From NCBI GenBank assembly GCA_027563935.2, contig CM050449.1, positions 41,886,507 through 41,950,506 of the forward strand: a stretch of 64,000 nt of DNA, in the 5' to 3' direction. Below are positions 23,884 to 34,712 of this stretch, piece after piece (position 1 is the stretch's first letter; every line of letters begins with the position of its first letter). Origin of the DNA: Costus lasius. Taxonomy: Eukaryota; Streptophyta; Magnoliopsida; Zingiberales; Costaceae. The translations under genes and the position numbers were made by a program. The notes below the pieces were generated by a model. The model saw nothing but the letters and a program-made list of their open reading frames with translations. It ran no database searches and had not been told where the DNA came from.

Positions 23884-25409
23884 CCGTTAAGCCCGTTTCC
23901 TAACCTGGGCCATGCACGCGCGTGGACCAAGCCCATGGGATCGACTTGCTAGCAGTGGCGGGTTGGGTGTGGCTAATGGATCGGGTCGGGCGGCTTAGCG
24001 GGTTGGATGACCCGTTTGGAGAAATGAATTAGGGCTACAGTGCCCTTCTTGCTACAATGCACGGAGCGCATTGGTTCGAACGCGATTTCAGCAGTGGCCG
24101 ATCTCCCTCTCTCTCCCCGATTCCTCTTTCTCTGCCATCGATCGATGTCCTGCGGATGAGGTTCCCGGTGGCGGCGGCCTCTTGCATTTCTCCGTGGGTT
24201 GGGTGCAGCGGTACGGGACGCATTGGAGCTTAGGGATGGCGTCCCCTTTTCCCTCCTCCTTCAATTTCTTCGGCGTTGTCGGTGGTGGAGCCGGTGGATG
24301 AACGTCCACCGAGGTATGGATCTTCTCCTTCTCCTCTTCTTCTCGGCGAGGCTGGGGTTGTTCAGTGTGGGTGGACTTCGCCTGGTGAACGGGGTTTGAT
24401 CGGTGTGAGTCCACCGCCCCCTTTCTTCTCTCCACCGTGTCCTCCGTCTCTTCCCATTTTCCGGTGAGGTCGAGGACGTCCGGCGTGGCTGGGGGCTTCG
24501 GCTCCCCTTTCCAGCGTTGCCCGGTGAGGTCGAGGACGTCCGGCGTGGCTGGGGGCTTCGGCTCCCCTTTCCGGCGTCGCCCGGCTAGGTGGGACGCGGC
24601 TCTCCTCTTTGGCCAGCATCCGGTGAACATCAGCGAGTTCGCCGGTGCCGCCTATGGTTCCGGCGAGGTCGGGCTCGGCTGGACGGTGCTCCTGCGAGCC
24701 TCAGGCGGGTCTCCGGCTACTGACCTGCCACCTCGGTTTTTGTGCATGCACCTCTAATGGGTTCCGGACGCAGTTCCCTTTCTTGACCGATCAGCTGCCC
24801 TCGACCGGCGTCTTCTTCTCTCCATCTCCTTGCGCTCCGCACTCCCGGCCAAGTCATCTTTCTCGGTCGGCGACCCCTCACCCCTCTCCGCGCTCCGGTT
24901 AAGTGCGCCGGCCATGTGTGGTGTTGCTCGGCGTTTGCCGATTTGTTTGTGCTAGATGTCTACGATACGTCCCTTCTAGGCGAGTGGGTGAGTCTGGCCG
25001 CCTGCGTGCGGTTTAGTTGGAGTTAGGGTGTGTGCCCGGTGTCTTGCGAGTTTTTTGAGAACCGAGTGTGCGCTACCGCCTGCGTGCGGTTATTTCTTTT
25101 CAGGTGTACCGGACTCGTACGCACGCTGCGCTGATGTCGAGCCTCAGGTGATGTATTTTGGTGGACTTTGGAGCTGAAGTGAGCAGCGGTCCTCAGTAGG
25201 GGCGTGGCGGTCAAAGATTCGTCGAGACAAGAGTCTAGGTGACCGCCTAGGATAGGCTGAGGACTACGTCAGAGACATAGTCCTGCCGGTCGTGTCCAGA
25301 TCAGCGATTCGTCCGCTTAGCCCCTACATTGGAGTGCTTGGGTGCGAGTCAAGGGTTGACTCGCATGTAATTTATTAAAAATTTTGTTAGCCTAATTCTG
25401 GGTGTGACA
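23884..25409 (+). repeat. 5' LTR of gypsy element X (left boundary uncertain)
   Basis: The right end CTAATTCTGGGTGTGACA is followed by a tRNA-Met primer-binding site, which fixes the boundary at 25409. This end resembles that of gypsy Y. The left boundary near 23884 is a guess from a CGTTAAGCCC that resembles the Y LTR start. The LTR is GC-rich and contains a perfect-looking 60-bp tandem duplication at about 24463-24582. Part of it (24090-24229) recurs at 34573-34712. Open frames such as 24088-24630 (-) are products of this duplication, not genes. Confidence 0.75.
24463..24582 (+). repeat. 60-bp tandem duplication inside the X LTR
   Basis: Two adjacent copies of a 60-bp unit beginning CCGGTGAGGTCGAGGACGTC are almost identical, differing by one or two bases near the end. 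The low divergence says the duplication is recent relative to the LTR or is kept by conversion. Confidence 0.85.
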
Positions 25410-25412
25410 AAC

Positions 25413-25425
25413 TGGTATCAGAGTC
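25413..25425 (+). other. Primer-binding site of gypsy X
   Basis: TGGTATCAGAGTC lies three bases after the LTR end and matches the complement of the initiator Met tRNA 3' end for the first 11 bases. Confidence 0.85.
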
Positions 25426-25701
25426 TAGTTCTGCACGTTTCAACTTGTACACTAGTATTGTACACGTGTTGGCAGCAGTGATCATTCTGATGATCACAAA
25501 TGTCTACAGCATTGAGTTGCTTGTGGAGACTGTCAAATATGGGGGAGCTCTGCTCCAAAGATATCAACAGAGTTGGATTTATCCAACTAGAGCCTCATGG
25601 CTCAGTTTTCTTGTCTCCCTAGCGGAGACATTATAGAGGTCGTGTAGCTGAAGTGCGTTACTGTAGCTTCTATAGCGCCGACCAAGGCCAGGGGTGGCCA
25701 T

Positions 25702-25875
25702 GGGAACTGTCGTGCGACGACATGTCCCGAAGGGCAATCAATTGTGCTTATGGGATAGTCGTGCGACGATGTATCTTGGACATCAATATTTGATGTCATA
25801 GGACAGTTGTGCGACGACTTGTCCTGGAGAGCAATTGATGGTGGTCACGGGGCAATTGTGCGACAATATGTCCCG
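25702..25875 (+). repeat. Four ~49-bp units, each with a dyad, in the X leader
   Basis: Imperfect palindromes centred on TCGTGCGACGA occur at about 25702-25728, 25752-25777, 25801-25824 and 25849-25874. Each has GGGA..TGTCG-type left and CGACA..TCCC-type right arms. They sit between the primer-binding site and the position where copia A is inserted, so they belong to the untranslated leader of X. Confidence 0.75.
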
Positions 25876-25899
25876 GACATCAACCGTTATCTCTATAGG

Positions 25900-27597
25900 T
25901 GTTGGGGTATGCCCTTAAGGCTAATGTTTGTGGCCTTGGGATTATATCAGTATCATGTATAAACTCTTATGTTTATAAAGGCAATGGTTATTATTCAGAT
26001 TGTTACATCATCTGCTGCAATGTGTATACTTCTGAATAATGTCTCAATGTTGTTCAGCTTGGCTGACATGCAGTTAAGTCCTTAGTTGAGATATCTTGGT
26101 GAACTTGAGACAGCCTAGATATGATTGAGACTAATATGTGTTCTAATCTTATAGGATGCTTCGAGCATGAAATAAGATGTAGACTCATGGGTACATTGGA
26201 TGTACTGGACAGACCCTACTAGGATATTCAATTGCTTGTCACAATGTGAATAATCCTTGTATGCAACAAGTGGCATATTTCCTCTGACTTGAGATCACTT
26301 GTGTTTCTAAATGATGATTGTCATTGTTTTGAGGTAGTTCAATATCATTTGAAACATAATGGTTATAGACTATCTTGGATAATGATCATGAGTCAGGTTA
26401 GGACACTAGTGATAGATATAGGATTGCCGTCTCCTTAATAGGAGTGTGATGTTCTATAGGGGCCCCCCTGGATGAAATGATTGAGAAAGTGTATGGCCAT
26501 ACCCAGATGACTGTGTTCATCTGATCTAATCATTCTCATCATATTGGAGTTACAAGCTTGACACGCTTGTCCAATAAGAACATCCAGTGGCAAAGGAAAC
26601 ATGTATGCCTTGTGAAGTGGATTCACACTTGTGCTGTGGTTTGGGTGTAGTCTTGGAAGACTCTTTCCTTTATATCGGGAGACAGTGATGTGTTGCTAGA
26701 TACCCCTCATTGATCGTGATAACGTAAGTTATCGTTACCGACATTTAAAGGAAACCCTTAGGGTCGCACAATTTGATGATATGGCTTACTTAAGTCAGAT
26801 CGTGTTGACTGAATTGTTTTGGTTCAGTTTAAAGGGATTTAATCTCTGATTGTAAGTGAGATCTGGTCTGATCATGTTTGATTGATTTGGGCTTGAGATC
26901 GGTAAGCTTCGATCGAGAGTATTGATGCTAGATCGGTGAGATCAAGAGCATCGAGAGATCAACGGTTAGATCTTGAACCTTTAGGTTCAATGAGATCTAG
27001 ACCATGGCTTGGGCTAATTTGATTTGGTCTTTGAACCAAATTCAATTGAGCCGGCTCATTATGTGAGCGCTTGGTTCAAAGAGTGAAAAGGAGTTGCGTT
27101 CGGTTCACTTGGAGTGAAGTGAACGCATAACGCTTGAGAAATAAAGGGTTGCTATTTTGGAAATCGTTTTTGTAACGCCTCCACGTTCATGAGGAACGTT
27201 TTTCTCTTGTCGCCTCTCTTCACCTCTTGACGCCTCTCCCTCTCGTGTGACCTCTCTCGACGAGTGTAGAGGAAGGCTTTCGAAAAACCAAGAGATCTCA
27301 TCTCATCCACACAAAGGACCCTTGAAGCCTTGCTAGCACAAGAAGCAACAAGGAGTAGGCGATCACATCTTGTGTGCGCTACCTTTGGAGAAGACCCCTT
27401 TCGATCTTTGCTTCCAAGGCACCATCCAAGCGATGGCAATGGTATGATCTTTCTTCTAGATCTATCTACATTGCAAGGTATTGAAAGTTGATCATATGCT
27501 CTTACTTGCGATCCTATGAAACCCTTGCTTCCGCTGCAAAAGTTCTATATGCGCCACCTATAAGGGTTTCGCCCCCTTGGTTTAAGGGGACTTTTCA
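25900..27597 (+). repeat. 5' LTR of copia A
   Basis: 1,698 bp, from TGTTGGGGTATGCCC to GGGACTTTTCA, followed by the primer-binding site TTGGTATCAGAGC (27599-27611). It carries a palindrome GATAAC-GTAA-GTTATC (26718-26733). It also has the short exon ATGGCAATG (27433-27441) with an immediate splice donor GTATGA (27442). Confidence 0.95.
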
Positions 27598-29406
27598 ATT
27601 GGTATCAGAGCTTTTTGGTTTCGGTATGAAGCTTATGATTGCTTAATGTTTGGTGATCCATGTTTGAGTTGAATAGATCTAGGGTTATCATCATGCAAAA
27701 GGATTACATGCAAGTTTTTCTTATATTTGCGCAAGTATGAAGTATGTTACTCTTTGGCGCATGTATTGGCGCATGTTGTTGTTTTGTACAAAACTTAACT
27801 TGCGCGCCCATCATTAGATCTAAGATGCACCTGCTATAAACCCTTAGACGGGTTGATAGGGTTGAAGTCATCATCTAGTCAAGATCCAACCAGTCTGATC
27901 AGACTATTTGACAGCCTAGATGGGTCGACCAGATGGCACCTGTGCGCAAGCACGAGGTGGCTATAGGTCGACTGCGGACAGGCGTGTAGCGATGTCTGGT
28001 TGAGACAACCAGTGAACGCGCATGAGTTAGGCCCGGGGTCACACCCGCTTGCCAGAACTCATGAGTGTCGTTCAGCCCATCTGCATGCATTGTTGGCCAC
28101 TGGGTCAACTCAAGTCAGTTAGGACTTGGTGCATGCAAGGGCAGTGGATCTGACTAGGTCAGATGAGTGGATCCCTATTAATGGACCGTTGTAAGGTAGT
28201 AGGGCAAATAAGAAAAATAAAATTGATTCCAATGGGATTTCGAAAAATTTTATTTTCTTGTAATGGATCACATGTTGGTTGTATACCATGATGTATGTCT
28301 ATTTCATCTTATGTGGGTTGCCCTTTTAATGTGTGCTGTGCTGGGGCCTGCGAGCCTGGATTAATTATAAATTATTATTTTTATGATCTGCGCATCACAT
28401 TTTAATTAATTTATTGTGTAATTGACCTGCGTGTCAATCTTGTCTAGATAGATTAAATTGTAATTTTAATCAGACAAGAGCACAGAGCACACATGGCAGA
28501 AGCGCATGCAGCTTGAGGCTTGACCAGGTGGGAGGTCTAGGGTTTGACCCTAGGACAGGCACATTTACCTGGTGGGCGCACCTGAGCTGCAGAGGGCGCT
28601 TGGGCCCTGGGTTGGGCCAGATGAGATGCAAAAGACCCATGGAGAGCTCAAGTGAAGACTTAAGTTAAATTAAGGTCTTACTTAGGGTTAATGGGCTTTT
28701 ACCACATAAGATCAGCATGCTTTCTACTTATTGCTTATATAATTAGAACTGCATGATTTAATCTTCTGCTATCGCCATAGGTTATGCATGATAGTTAAGA
28801 AGATAAAAGACCGTTAAAATCCAACGCTAAAATATCAAGCACGTAAGCCTTCTGACGCGAAACCTCACTGTTCTGACTATCGTTGGGGCCGTGTTGTACC
28901 CACTCAGTGGGCACGCCCATCTATCTTCAGACGGTGTGTGATTACACCTGCGTGTTACAGAGAAGGGATTTATCGCTTCTCGTTGCTCAGCATAGCACGT
29001 AGTGGTCCAAGAAGTAGGTCGGGTCAGCTTGACCATGTAGGCTACATACTGAGTATATGTGAGCTATATGGAGGCAGCCATCTGTGGGATCAGAGACTGT
29101 GTTGTACCAACTCAGTTGGCACAGTCTGCTGGATTGCCCAGATGAAGGGGAATCGCACGGGTTGGCGATTGGCAGGGACTGCCTACCAGAAATTAGTGCT
29201 TGTACTCTCTGTGCATCTTATCTCGCCTGAGCGGGAAGCGGAGACCAAGTATGAAATCTGGATCCCATCTCACTAAAAGAGCGTTACTCTTTCGGACTGT
29301 TTAATGGATTTTTCAGTCAGATAAAATAGTGAGAAAAGAATCTTTCTTAAGTCCTGGATTGATTCTAAACATTGATACTGATCTTGCTGTTCTTGCATTG
29401 TTGTAG
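27442..29406 (+). other. Predicted leader intron of copia A
   Basis: The donor ATG/GTATGATC lies inside the LTR. The acceptor TTGTAG (29401-29406) follows a pyrimidine-rich run and a branch-point-like TACTGAT about 25 bases upstream. Joining ATG-GCA-ATG to ATT at 29407 keeps the gag frame. The intron contains the primer-binding site and the hairpins at 28021-28063, 28338-28438 and 28535-28556. Splicing is inferred from conservation across copies, not observed. Confidence 0.65.
28021..28556 (+). promoter_or_regulatory. Structured RNA leader of copia A
   Basis: Several inverted repeats are conserved in position in all family members. An 8-bp stem CATGAGTT/AACTCATG encloses a fixed GGCCCGGGGTCACACC core (28021-28063). 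Three hairpins share a CTGCG loop (about 28341-28358, 28384-28397, 28421-28438). A tRNA T-arm-like hairpin lies at 28535-28556. Stems vary with compensation between copies. The likely role is in genomic RNA (packaging or dimerisation); this is inference. Confidence 0.6.
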
Positions 29407-30417
29407 ATTACTGCAGCAATGAACACCACGAATTTCAATGTGCGATCCCTACTGGAAAGGGAGAAGTTTGCTGGGCCAAACTTCTCAGACTGGTACGGAC
29501 ACCTTAAGATTGTTCTTAAGGCAGAGAGGAAACTGTATGTCCTCGAGATGGCTATACCGCCTCAACCCGCTGCGAACGCCGCAAGGGCGGTTCGCGATGC
29601 CTATGAGAAGCATGTCAATGATAGCATTGATGTCGCTTGCCTGATGCTTGCGTCTATGACGCCAGAGCTGCAACGTCAGCATGAGGATCTATCTGCTATA
29701 CAGATTATAGCAAACCTCAAGATGCTGTATGCTGCACAGGCTAGGACTGAACGCTACAATTTGACTAAGCTTTTCTTTCAGAGAAAACTGGCTGAAGGGA
29801 GTCCAGTGGGAGCTCACGTACTCAAGATGATTGGGTACAAAGAGGCTCTAGAGAAACTGGGACATACTATCAATCAGGAGCTTGCTGTAGACATCATTCT
29901 TCAGTCTCTCCCGGCCTCTTTCGATCCGTTCATTATTAATTTTAATATGAACAAGATCGACTGTACCCCGGCAGAGTTACTGAACATGCTCTTGACTACA
30001 GAGTTGACTCTAAAGGGAAAGCCTTCAACCTCTGTCTTGATGGTTCCTTCTAGGAACAAGAAGAAGGGGAAGAAGGGCAAAGCCCCTGTCAAGAGCTACA
30101 ACAAGGCTCTGAAACAAAAGGTTAAGCGGTTGAAGGAATACAGATGTTTCCATTGTGGCCAGCTGGGTCACTGGAAAAAGGACTGTAAAGCGCTCCAAGG
30201 AGACAAGAAGGGAAGCATCGCTTCTGGCTCAGGTATTTTTATGACTGAGGTCATGATATCTTCTTCTTCTATTTCATGGGTGTTGGACACTGCATGTGGA
30301 GTTCACATTTGTTCAAATGTACAGGAACTCAAGAGAAGAAGATAGGTGGGACAGCATGAGGTGGACCTACGAGTTGGAAACGGAGCACGGGTTGCTACTG
30401 TTGCTGTAGGAGAATAT
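29407..30417 (+). pseudogene. Copia A gag and protease start, truncated
   Basis: After the predicted acceptor the frame runs ATT-ACT-GCA-GCA-ATG; this copy alone has an ATG at 29419. Visible are the UBN2-type gag, a lysine-rich stretch, the zinc knuckle CFHCGQLGHWKKDC, and the protease motif WVLDTACGVHIC. A TAG at 30343-30345 replaces a glutamine codon found in the sister copies (CAG to TAG). The frame is then ended by insertion of B at 30418. Integrase, RT and RNase H are absent. About 16 residues after the zinc knuckle are shortened relative to element F. Confidence 0.93.
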
Positions 30418-32104
30418 TGTTGGGGTATGCCCTTAAGGCTAATGTTTGAGGCCTTGGGATTGTAACAGTATCATGTATAAACTCTTATGTTTATAAAGGC
30501 AATAGTTGTTATTCAGTTTGTTACATTGTCTGCTGCAATACATGTGCTTCTGAATAATGTCTCAAAGCTGTTCAGCTAGGCTGACATGCACTTTTGTCCT
30601 TAGTCGAGATATCTTGGTGAACATGAGACAGCCTTGATATGATTGAGACTAATATGCGTTCTAATCTTATAGGATGCTTCGAGCATGAAATAAGATGTAG
30701 ACTCATGGGTACATTGGATGTACTGGACAGACCCTACTAGGATATTCAATTGCTTGTCACAATGTGAATAATCCTTGATTGTAACAAGTGGCACATGTCC
30801 TCTGACTTGAGATCACTTGTGTTTCTAAATGATGATTGTCATTGTTTTGAGGTAGTTCAATATCATTTGAAACATAATGATTATAGACTATCTTGGATGA
30901 TGATCATGAGTCATGTTAGGGCACTAGTGATAGACAAAGGATTGCCATCTCCTTGATTGGAGTGTGATGTTCAAAAGGGGCCCCCCTGGATGAGATGATT
31001 GAGAAAGTGTATGGCCATACCCAGGTGACTGTGTTCATCTGATCTAATCATGCTCATCATATTGGAGCTACAGGCTTGACACGCTTGTCCAATAAGAACA
31101 TCCAGTGGCAAAGGAATCATGTATGCCTGGTGAAGTGGATTCACACTTGTGCTGTGGTTTGGGTGTAGTCTTGGAAGACTCTTTCTTTTATATCGGGAGA
31201 CAGTGATGTGTTGCTAGATACCCCTCACTGATCGTGATGACGTAAGTTATCGTTACCGACATTTAAAGGAAACCCTCAGGGTCGCACAATTTGATGATAT
31301 GGCTTACTTAAGTCAGATCGTGTGGACTGAATTGTTTAGGTTCAGTTTAAAGGGATTTAATCTCTGATTGTGAGTGAGATCTGGTCTGATCATGTTTGAT
31401 TGATTAGGGCTTGAGATCGGTAAGCTTCGATTGAGAGAATGGATGCTAGATCGGTGAGATCAGGAGCATCAAGAGATCAACGGTCAGATCAAGAACCTTA
31501 GGGTTTAATATGATCTAGACTAATGGCTTGGGTTAATTGGTCTTTGAACCAAACCAAAATTGAACCAGCTCATCATGTGAGCGCACGGTTCAAGTTAAGA
31601 GAAATATGCGATTGGGAAAAACCCTTGATCGCATGTTGAGGAGTGGCTTTCTATTTTTAGAAAGCATGATCACATACGTGACCACGCCTCACCTCTTCAC
31701 GCCTGTTGTTGTCGCCCCTCTCTTCTCGTGTGTTTGCTTGGGGGGCATTCTCGTGGAAGAGGCTTTGACGACAAGGAAGAATCGCCAAGTGTGGATCTCA
31801 TCTTCTTCATCCCTTCTCACACGACAAGGTCACTTGGAGAACCTTGCTAGCACAAGGAGCGTCCAAGGAGCAAGCCATCGATCATCTTGTGTGTGGCGCT
31901 TTGGAGGAGAACCCCATCGTTCTCTCTTCTTCCTAGACACCATCTAAACGATGGCCATGGTATGAGTCGCTACCATTCTATGCAATTAATTTAGAAAGTT
32001 GATCATATATATCATGCATTCGATCCCTAGAAACCCCTTCCGCTGCATGTAAACCTCCATATGCGCCTATTAGGGTTTCGCTCCCCCTTGTTGGGGGACT
32101 TTCA
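30418..32104 (+). repeat. 5' LTR of copia B
   Basis: 1,687 bp, TGTTGGGGTATGCCC to GGGGGACTTTCA, followed by TTGGTATCAGAGC. The short exon is ATGGCCATG (31951-31959) with donor GTATGA. The palindrome region reads GATGACGTAAGTTATC, in which one arm has changed and a TGACGTAA bZIP-type site has appeared. Confidence 0.95.
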
Positions 32105-33910
32105 ATTGGTATCAGAGCAAAGTTTATATGCATGTTTGTATGATTGCTTAACTTTAGTGATCCATGTTTGCGCAACACCTTAGATCTAAACTACATGCGA
32201 AAGTTATTCATGCGAAAACTACATGATGTATGATTTTTATCATTAGCGCATGTATCTAGTTGGCGCATCTATTTAGTTTTTCTCAAAAACTTCTTTACCT
32301 GCGCGACTCACCTTAGATCTAAGTGGCGCCTGCTATAAGTCCTTAGACGGGTTAGTAGGGTTGAAGTCATCTCTAGTTAAGATCCAACTAGTCTGATCAG
32401 ACCATCTGACAGCCTAGATGGGTCGACCAGATGGCACCTATGCGCATGCATATGGTGGCTATAGGTCGACTGCATCAAAGGCGTGTAGCGAGGTCTGGTT
32501 GAGACAACCAGTGAACACGCATGAGTTAGGCCCGGGGTCACACCCGCTTGCCAAAACTCATGTAGATTGTTCAGCCCTAGCGCATGCATAGTTGACCACT
32601 GGGTCGACTCAAGTCAGTTAGGACTTGGTGCATGCAAGGGCAGTGGATCTGACTAGGTCTGATGAGTGGATCCCTATTAATGGACCGTTGTAAGGTAGTA
32701 GGGCACATAAGGAAAATAAAATTGAAGCCAATGGGTTTTTCAAAAAATTTTATTTTCATGGATGGATCACATGTTGATTGTAAGCATATGCTTGTTTATT
32801 TAATCTTATGTGGGACGCCTAATTAATGTGTGCTGTGCTGGGGCCTGCGAGCCTGGTTAAAATTTGTAAATTAATTTTTATTGTGATCTGCGCATCACAT
32901 TTTATTTAATTTATAAAGTGTAATTGACCTGCGAGTCAATCTTGTCTAGATAGATTAATTTGTAATTTAATCAGACAAGAGCACAGAGCACACATGGCAT
33001 TGGCGCATGCAGCAGTGGCTTGACCAGGTGGGAGGTCCAGGGTTCGACTCTGGGACAGGCGCATTTTCCCTGGTGGGCGCACCTGAGCTGTAGTGGGCAC
33101 TTGGGCCCGGGTTGGGCCAGATGAGAAGCAAAAGCCCCATGAAGAAAAGCAAGTGAAGACTTAAGTTAGGTTAAGGTCTTACTTAGGCTTAATGGGCTTT
33201 TACCACATAAGATCAGCATGCTTTCTATTTATTGTTTATATAATTAGAATTGCATGAGTTATTTATCTTCTGCTATAGCCATAGGATTTGCCTGATAGTA
33301 AGAAGATAAAAGACCGTTAAAATCAACGCTAAAATATCAAGCTCGAAAGCCTTCTGACGCGAAACCTCACTGTTCTGACTATCGTTGGAGCCGTGTTGTA
33401 CCCACTCAGTGGGCACGTCCATCTATCTTCAGACGGTGCGGGATTACACCTGCGTGTTACAGAGAAGGGATTTATCGCTTCTCGTTGCTCAGCATAGCAC
33501 GTGGTGGTCCAGGGAGTAGGTCAGGTCCGCTTGACCATGTAGGCTACATATGGGGCATATGTTAGCTATATGGAGGCAGCCATCTGAGGGATCAGAGACT
33601 GTGTTGTACCAACTCAGTTGGCACAGTCTGCTGGATTGCCCAGATGAAGGGGAATCGCACGGGTTGGCGATTGGCTGGGGTAGCCTACCAGAAACTAGTG
33701 CTTGTACTCTCTGTGCAACTTATCTCGCCTGAGCGGGACGCGGAGATCAAGTTTGAAATCCGGATCCCATCTCACTAAAAGAGTCTTACTCTTTCGGGCT
33801 GTTTTGCTGGATTTTTCAGCCAGATAAAATAGTGAGAAAAAGAATCTTTCTTAAGTCCTAGATTGATTCTATACATTGATACTGACCTTGCTGTTCTTGC
33901 ATTGTTGTAG
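31960..33910 (+). other. Predicted leader intron of copia B
   Basis: Donor GTATGA at 31960; acceptor TTGTAG ending at 33910, preceded by TACTGACC and a T-rich run. Exon joining gives ATG-GCC-ATG then ATT-CCT-GCA-GCA-ACG in frame with gag. The leader hairpins are conserved: 32520-32562, 32838-32940 and 33035-33056. Confidence 0.62.
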
Positions 33911-34009
33911 ATTCCTGCAGCAACGAACACCATGAGCTTCAATGTGCGATCCCTACTGGAAAGGGAGAAGTTTGCTGGGCCAAACTTCTCAGACTGGTAC
34001 GGACACCTT
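33911..34009 (+). pseudogene. Copia B gag start, truncated
   Basis: The exon begins ATT-CCT-GCA-GCA-ACG, reads into NVRSLLEREKFAGPNFSDWYGHL, and then jumps into LTR sequence at about 34009. The ACG stands where A has ATG; an ATG occurs three codons later in this copy. The break shares CTT between gag and LTR, which suggests a microhomology-mediated deletion or unequal exchange. Confidence 0.88.
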
Positions 34010-34567
34010 GGTTTGATTTGGTCTTTGAACCAAATGCAATAGAACCGGTTCACATAAGTGAACGCATGGTTCAAAGTGAGAAGACGTTTTGGTTGGTTCG
34101 AAAACATGGGCGCATGGCTTGATGACTTTCTATTTTTGGAAGCCATAAGCGTTCCCACGTTGGATAACGCCTCAACGCCTCCCTCTCTCTCGAATGAATG
34201 CTTCTCCTCTCGTGTGTGTGTAGGGGCTCCACGAAAGAGAAGAGGTAGAGAGTTTTCGCTTAGCCAAGAAGAAGAACATCTCATCTTCTCCTACACGTTG
34301 AAGGACACCTTGGAACTTTGCTAGCACAAAGAAGAAAAAGGGAGTAGCCATCGTCACCTTGTGTGCGACTGCTTTGGAGGAGAGCCGCTCGCCCTCTATA
34401 TTCTTCCAAGTCGCCATCCAAATAATGGCCATGGTAACATCCTATCTTCTCATTGCAAGAACTTATAGTTGATAATATGTTCATGCCATGCGATCTTCAT
34501 GAAATCCTTGTTTTCGCCCATGAAAAATTTTATATGCGCCTGAATTAGGGTTTCGCCCCCCCTTTCA
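34010..34567 (+). repeat. Copia LTR fragment C (3' third)
   Basis: Matches the last 560 bp of the family LTR, including ATGGCCATG with donor GTAACA near 34425-34435, and ends CCCTTTCA. The next five bases ATTTC (34568-34572) followed by TGCGGTGGCC correspond to the X-type LTR sequence at 24085-24098. So this end once sat in an X-type LTR, with ATTTC as its target duplication. Its own 5' part is missing. Confidence 0.85.
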
Positions 34568-34572
34568 ATTTC

Positions 34573-34712
34573 TGCGGTGGCCGATCTCCCTCTCTCTCCC
34601 CGATTCCTCTCTCTCTACCGTAGATCGACGTCCAGCGGATGGGGTTCCCGGCGATGGCGGCCTCCTGCGCTTCTCGGTGGGTTGGGTGCGGTGGTACGGG
34701 ACGCGTTGGGTC
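34573..34712 (+). repeat. Fragment of X-type gypsy LTR
   Basis: This 140-bp piece closely matches 24090-24229 of the X LTR. On the left it borders the C LTR fragment; on the right it switches without any LTR end into pol of another gypsy element near 34710. An open frame from 34577 crosses this join and is an accidental fusion. Confidence 0.85.

Larger units (their letters stand above)
25900..30417 (+). mobile_element. Copia element A, 5' part, cut by element B
   Basis: It comprises a 5' LTR, primer-binding site, 1.8-kb leader and the first 1 kb of gag-pol. It lies in the leader of gypsy X (5' flank ATAGG, 25895-25899). At 30417 the coding region stops abruptly at the LTR of another family member. 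No matching 3' end of A follows in the window. Confidence 0.92.
30418..34009 (+). mobile_element. Copia element B, 5' part, nested in A
   Basis: It has a 5' LTR (30418-32104), primer-binding site and 1.8-kb leader. About 100 bases of gag exon follow and then break at about 34009. It inserted into the protease region of A; the five bases before it are AATAT (30413-30417). The remainder of A's pol and B's own 3' LTR are missing, replaced by a fragment of another family LTR. Confidence 0.9.

Noticed and set aside
24088..24630. 180-residue frame with a repeated KGEPKPPATPDVLDLTG segment
   Set aside because: It is antisense to the X LTR and its repeat is the 60-bp LTR tandem duplication, not a protein domain.
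28460..28560. Functional tRNA gene in the copia leader
   Set aside because: Only the T-arm-like hairpin is convincing; acceptor and anticodon stems are not visible.
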